Source: Pomphorhynchus laevis
Lineage: Eukaryota; Acanthocephala; Palaeacanthocephala; Echinorhynchida; Pomphorhynchidae
Direction: 5' to 3'
Assembly: GCA_012934845.2 (NCBI GenBank)
Contig: WNNJ02000772.1
Coordinates: 62,001 to 126,000, forward strand
Length of the DNA stretch: 64,000 bases
Numbering within the stretch: position 1 is the first letter of the stretch; every line of letters begins with the position of its first letter. Both the position numbers and the translations under genes were made by a program. The notes below the pieces were generated by a model. The model was not told the DNA's origin. It saw only the letters and a program-made list of their open reading frames with translations, and did no database searches. Positions 42,801-48,800 of this stretch are shown here, piece after piece.

Positions 42801-45800
42801 ATAATGAAAAGTGAACCCGCTTCATCATCGGGTGCCCCTACGTCTTTCGACAACGCGACCTTGTAGCTTTGACGTGTGCATACAGAGAAGTCAAGAGAGA
42901 GTGCATGCATGAGGTTTGAACCCCGTGCAAAGATTTTGCAATGCACACGCCTCCACCATTCGGCCACGGGGGTCAGCATATACAATAATATGACTAACAA
43001 CAAAGCCCACAATCAAGATTTTATTGATTAATTGTACAAATGCTGTACAAATGCAGAACAGATAACTCTTATCTCGAAAATCTAATTAAAAAGCTTCATT
43101 TAAAACTTCAGCTCGTACTATTGAGGTAGGTCATTCGTTTCTATTCATAACAGTACGATTGATGAAGAAAAGAATAAAGCAATAAATTTCTCATCAACAA
43201 TATTATTCTAGCTATCATCACTAGATGGATATAAATATTATGAGATAAATGTTAATTTAATATTATTGCCATGGCTTTTTCATCTTTTATTCAACCTGTA
43301 AATTAGTAAGCAAATATAGATTCAAATTTGTCTCTGTTATTAAATAAGTTAATCAATAAGTTAAAAAATATTTAAAATAATGATCAAATTGAAAAAACAA
43401 TAATAATTTATAAATTTTTATTTAACATTGAAATGTAAAATAACACAGAGCTGTTCTGTCATCAGCTGAGCAGACAACCACAGTTTTCATGATTTTTATT
43501 TTGACGTGTCTAGAGCCTTGAATTCAAAAATAATAATATCAAAGCTGTCGTTATATTATAAATTTATAAAAAATTATAATTTTTTTATACTGTAAAAATA
43601 TTTTGTAGCATTTACCCCTGAAGATGATAGCAGTAGGCTATTGAAAATTCGATTAAATAAATATTTTACTTCACTCTCTCCACTAATAAATAAGCTGTCG
43701 TTATATTTAATATGTTTAATAGAAAAACATAAACGTTGTCAAAACAACAGGCAGCATGTATCGTGTGAAAATTGTCTCTGTAAAACAAGAGTTAGAAACT
43801 AAATTATTATATAATAAAAAAATGTATTTAGCAAAACTATTAAGTCTGATTATATAATATCAAATAAAGGAATTAATCTTTTAAATTATTTAAAAAATAA
43901 TCATTTAAATAATAGTTATTTCAACGGATAATTATTCCATCAAGAGAAATAGTTAAAGTTGTATTTTGTAACTTAAAGTGTTCAATTTATAAAAAATGTC
44001 AATTCAACGCTCGCACAATGTCCATTATACTCACAAATACGTTAAATGAATAAGCTGATTTGAATTTGTATCAAAATGTCGGATGCGATTACCTTTTAAT
44101 GACCTAAAATGCATGTTATAAAACATTATCACGATACAACTATATTCTGCAAATGTAAATTTTAACGAAACTGCGTTATACCGCATTCTGTAGTCACAAT
44201 ATAGAATTTGTATTCGACAGGTACGAAACAATTATTGCATTATTACATTAAACAATAATTTTTAGATTTATGCGATTAGTTTTGTGATCTATATGTGCTG
44301 GTGCGTGATCAACGTAGTGGAGATATTGTAAAGATAAAAAGTTAAAAAATGTGCAGTAAAGTTAGTTTCGGAACATCAAACATTTTGAAGGCAACGGAAA
44401 TGCAGCTTAGTGTGACTAAAACTTTTCAAAAAAACTAATACAGAGGAGTTTCCTCCAATCAAAAAATTAGTTAATCTGGTGATAACTACACCCACCACAA
44501 CTATTGACACTAAGGACCATTTTAACATTTTTCTTAGAAACTTTATATCAGATATCCTAAACATAGAATATTGTTCAACTTTGCAAAGTCAGTTGGTACG
44601 TCTCCAACAAAACTACCATTTATCTAATCAGATGTTCATAAAGGGGAAGAATGATACCCCTTTCAATAGCGTCCGCGAATACAACTGCCGAAAACGCATA
44701 TCATCCAAATCCAGCTGAAACACTTTCATGAGTTGCAATCTGCGATTTACATTCATACATATAGATGAATACAATTACCCCCATCAACCATTGTCACAGT
44801 TGGGAACACTTGGCATAAACGTGTAAAGTAAGCAAGATCTGCAGTATCTGCGGCTATCCAGCCTCTTGCAACGCTACGCAAAGTTGCATCAACTAAAAGC
44901 AGCAAATCTGGCTTAGTTCCGGAAATGTCCGAAGTTCAAGGACTATAAAGACGGCAGGCAACTGTTTCAGCCATCCATTCTAAGTCTACGAATCAAAATT
45001 ACGTCTCGGCGCCAGTTATACTATGCCGATCTTGACCGATATCATGAAAATTATTGATATAAAAATCAAGGATCAAATAACGCTCATGACGCTAATAAAA
45101 AATCAACCTTTAATAAACAACTACATTCACCTTTATTCAATGTCTTTTAAACCTAGTGAAGAGCTCCTTAAGATTATCCCTCCTATAAAACTACTCTTGC
45201 TAACCCTATCTTGTTTTGTGATAACACTATGGAAAAATACGGTAAACGCATCAGCATAGTTAATGTTTATACCGGCGAGGAAAAATTCACAAGAACCGTG
45301 ACCTCCTGGATCGTATATTAGGTAGCGACTATGACCTGGTACTTAGTGACTTCAACAACATAACTGGTTGTTGGAAATATGCAACACTCTGCTGAGCCAG
45401 GAACAACTATCTTATGCGTAAACCACAATCTCCCACCTTTTATTGCACGACAACAAATTCTCTCATCGTCATTCTTCTGCTACACAAGAGGTAGCTGCTT
45501 AAGCCTATCTGAATTGAACAGTCAGGTCAACAACTGTTCACCTCGAATGACTTACTCCATTGACGGTTAGATGAAGATACGTTGATTATAAGGTTTCATT
45601 TTGATCCAATCAGAGTAACCTGCTTCAGGCAGCTATCCAACTCTTCCCAAAAGTAGGAAATGCGAGTCTTACCCTATTCAATTCTTACCAGTAATCGCAA
45701 GCTACCGCGATCCTTTCGAGTACCTAAAAATGGTCGCTTAAACAATCTCACAAAAACAAAACTAGAGGTCCTAGCAACAATTCTACATATTCTCAATATA

Positions 45801-48800
45801 TCTGTTTCCGTCAGATATACCCTTTCAAATGAATACTCAAAGCTCTAGATATCGATTCCAGCAGAGTAGAGATATGGAGAACATCACTCGCCTTATCCCT
45901 TCTCACTCTTCCTTTTGGAAGACATTCAAGAAAACGTTTGTTGCTGGAAGGAGAGGGCTTTAAATTGGATCGGTAGTATAGGGGTTGGATCGGTAGTATA
46001 TAGCCCTGACAGATTTTTGGAGGAGATCCCAACATAATTATGGAGCCACTGAATCTTCCCAACCAAGCCCGCCTTGGGGTGACTTCATTAGCAGGGATCT
46101 AAGTGTTCCATATATCCTGAACTCCTGGGAGCTAATTCCGGGAATCTTAAGATCTCACGCGGCACTCTCTACTCGGGTCTGTCAGCTTTAAACAGGCAGT
46201 CAGAGAAAAGAGGTCGCCATGCTATCAACACCGTTCGATGTTGCTAGCATCAACATTAGCCGACGTATATTTTTATCAAAAAAGAGATTGATAACATTCT
46301 CTAAAGATATGTGGCCCATTTCGATTCAAAACTTACGTAATCAGAATGTTCGAAAGAATGCAAACAAGATTGCTTAGAAAAACAAATATAAGACGAATAT
46401 ATAGACAATATTAGCTTCATCAGTCAAGTTAATCACCTACGATATTTCAAATGCAAAAGATAATTTCCATAATTTCAAATTTTCCATATTGTTTTAAATA
46501 TTTGCAAATTCCAAGAGAAATTTTTCTAAAACTTATATCTGTCTTAGCTGAATGCAATGTTTAGTCGATCACCTTTAGTCAAACTCCTTTATTCTCAATA
46601 ATTAGGAAACTAACAATTATGTTTTTTTAAAGTTTATTTCTTGAATTTAAAAAATATATTGCGCCATCGATATTTATTTGGCATCAATACGTTAAAATAT
46701 TAAAATATTTGAATTTTTTAATTAAAAATCGTATTTATACTGAGATATGGAGGAGTCATATCGTTTAAATGCTTTTAAACTGATTTTATATTTGATAAAA
46801 TTAATAGTTAGATAAACTTAGAAAATACTTACAATTCTTGAAGACTTAATGCTATCACAAATAGTGGGTCAACACATTCAATCAAATTGTAATCTAATTG
46901 TCTTAAGAGCAAAAACCCAAAAAATAAAAATGCAGTTTATAAAATTTCATACAGTTTTTGTACACCGACCAACACGTGAGAAAAGTCATGCAATTGATGA
47001 AGATAGTTGTTATTCAAGTTCCTGATAACACAAGAAACTTTAATATAAAAAATGAACTATTATTAAAATATTATATAAAAAAATGCCAAAAATATAAATA
47101 TTCTTTTTAAATAGTTTATCCATTATTGATATATAATTATTGGAGCTGGATCAAAGGAAAGAAGAAAATATTTTTGATATTTCGCCAACTACTTTTAGCA
47201 TCTTTAAAAAATTACAAAGTTACATCTTCAGAAAATGCAATTTTCTGAAGATGCTAATAGAAGTTAGCGAAATATCAAAAATAATTTCTTCTTTCCTTTG
47301 ATCCAGCTACAATAATTATTTATAAATATTTTTCATTATCTAATTATTTTTAATAAATAGAAAGCATTTAAAATTGCAATTAGCATTCATAGAAAATCAT
47401 ACAAATAGGTAAAATAATTAAAAACATATTTTACTGTCAATGAGAAGATTAATTAGATAAATATAAATATTAAACGAAACATAATCCTGCTTTAATAATA
47501 ACGTATATATTAGTGTATTTTAAAAGAAATAAACAAATGCTATACTTTGTCAAGAAAATCAAATTAAAATTAGAGAAAAACAAATATTTAAATATTTATT
47601 TAGTGATTTATAGATAAAATAACATGCAGTTTTAAAATACTAAGTGGCATCAGAAATATCATCCTTATTAGCAATATATTATCCTTAAATGAATTATATC
47701 TATAATATAATTTGATTATTAATAGTAATTCTCCATTCTAACACAGATTTTGAATTTACCATTAATCCATATAAAAATATCTGTTTTGAGCATAAAGTTA
47801 ATATGTTTCTGATTTTAATATTTTGCTTATTCTAGGTTATTACAATACGTTTGTTCTACTGGGTTAGAGTCAACTGTCTGGCGTTTGTTATATCAAATGT
47901 TGATATAACAACATTTGATACAATTAAAAATAAACAATTTAGTATATTTAAGTTTAATAAAATAATGTTTTATTATTAATATTCAAGTTAATAAAATTAT
48001 ATTTAAGTTCATTTAATTTTTCGCAAGGGCTAATATTTTATGTGTATTTTAGATATTTGAAAAATACCTGTTTGGAGCATAAAGTTAAATACCTTATTTT
48101 AATATTATGACAATATAAGACAATTACAATACGGTATTCGTTCTACGGGATCCGAGTCAACTGTTTGCACTCAATCTAAATGCATGTATGTAGTGTTAGC
48201 CGTTTTAGATTACCGATGGTGCTGTCCTAAACGTGTATCAAATTACTCGTCGATTTAACTATCTATTGTTGATGACAAGTATATTATATCCACTGCGGAG
48301 GTTGTAATACGAAATATATAGGTCAAACAGGCGGGCAACTTAATACAAGTTTTGGAATGCACAGTCGTTATATTAATATGGCTAACACTCGTCAGCAGTC
48401 TATAATCATAGGCAGCCGCTGACCATTTAATTTATTTTGATGGACTCGATGTATTGTGTCGGGAACGATAATCTTACATTTAAAAAATATACAGTGTATA
48501 TTCTCTTTTGTATATTGCATACACAATCAATAATGTCGTAACGATGTTGATACATGTATTTCAACAAACACATTTAAATCAAAATAAAATAACTAAATAA
48601 TACTTACACCTCGTCGCATTGCCAAGAGCAGTTATTTTGTATGCAATAAGCGATTATGGGAATGCGTTGTAAATATTCGAGACTGTGAATTTGATGGTTG
48701 CCCGGTGTATTTACAAAGGAAGTAGAATGTTTCACAATATCACTAATCTCCATGAAACCTCTATTACTCAGATCACATGATGTATGAACATCAGTGACAG

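Noticed and set aside
42800-42978. Genuine tRNA gene
   Set aside because: A and B boxes fit, but acceptor stem pairing is not convincing and the sequence continues as a SINE body.
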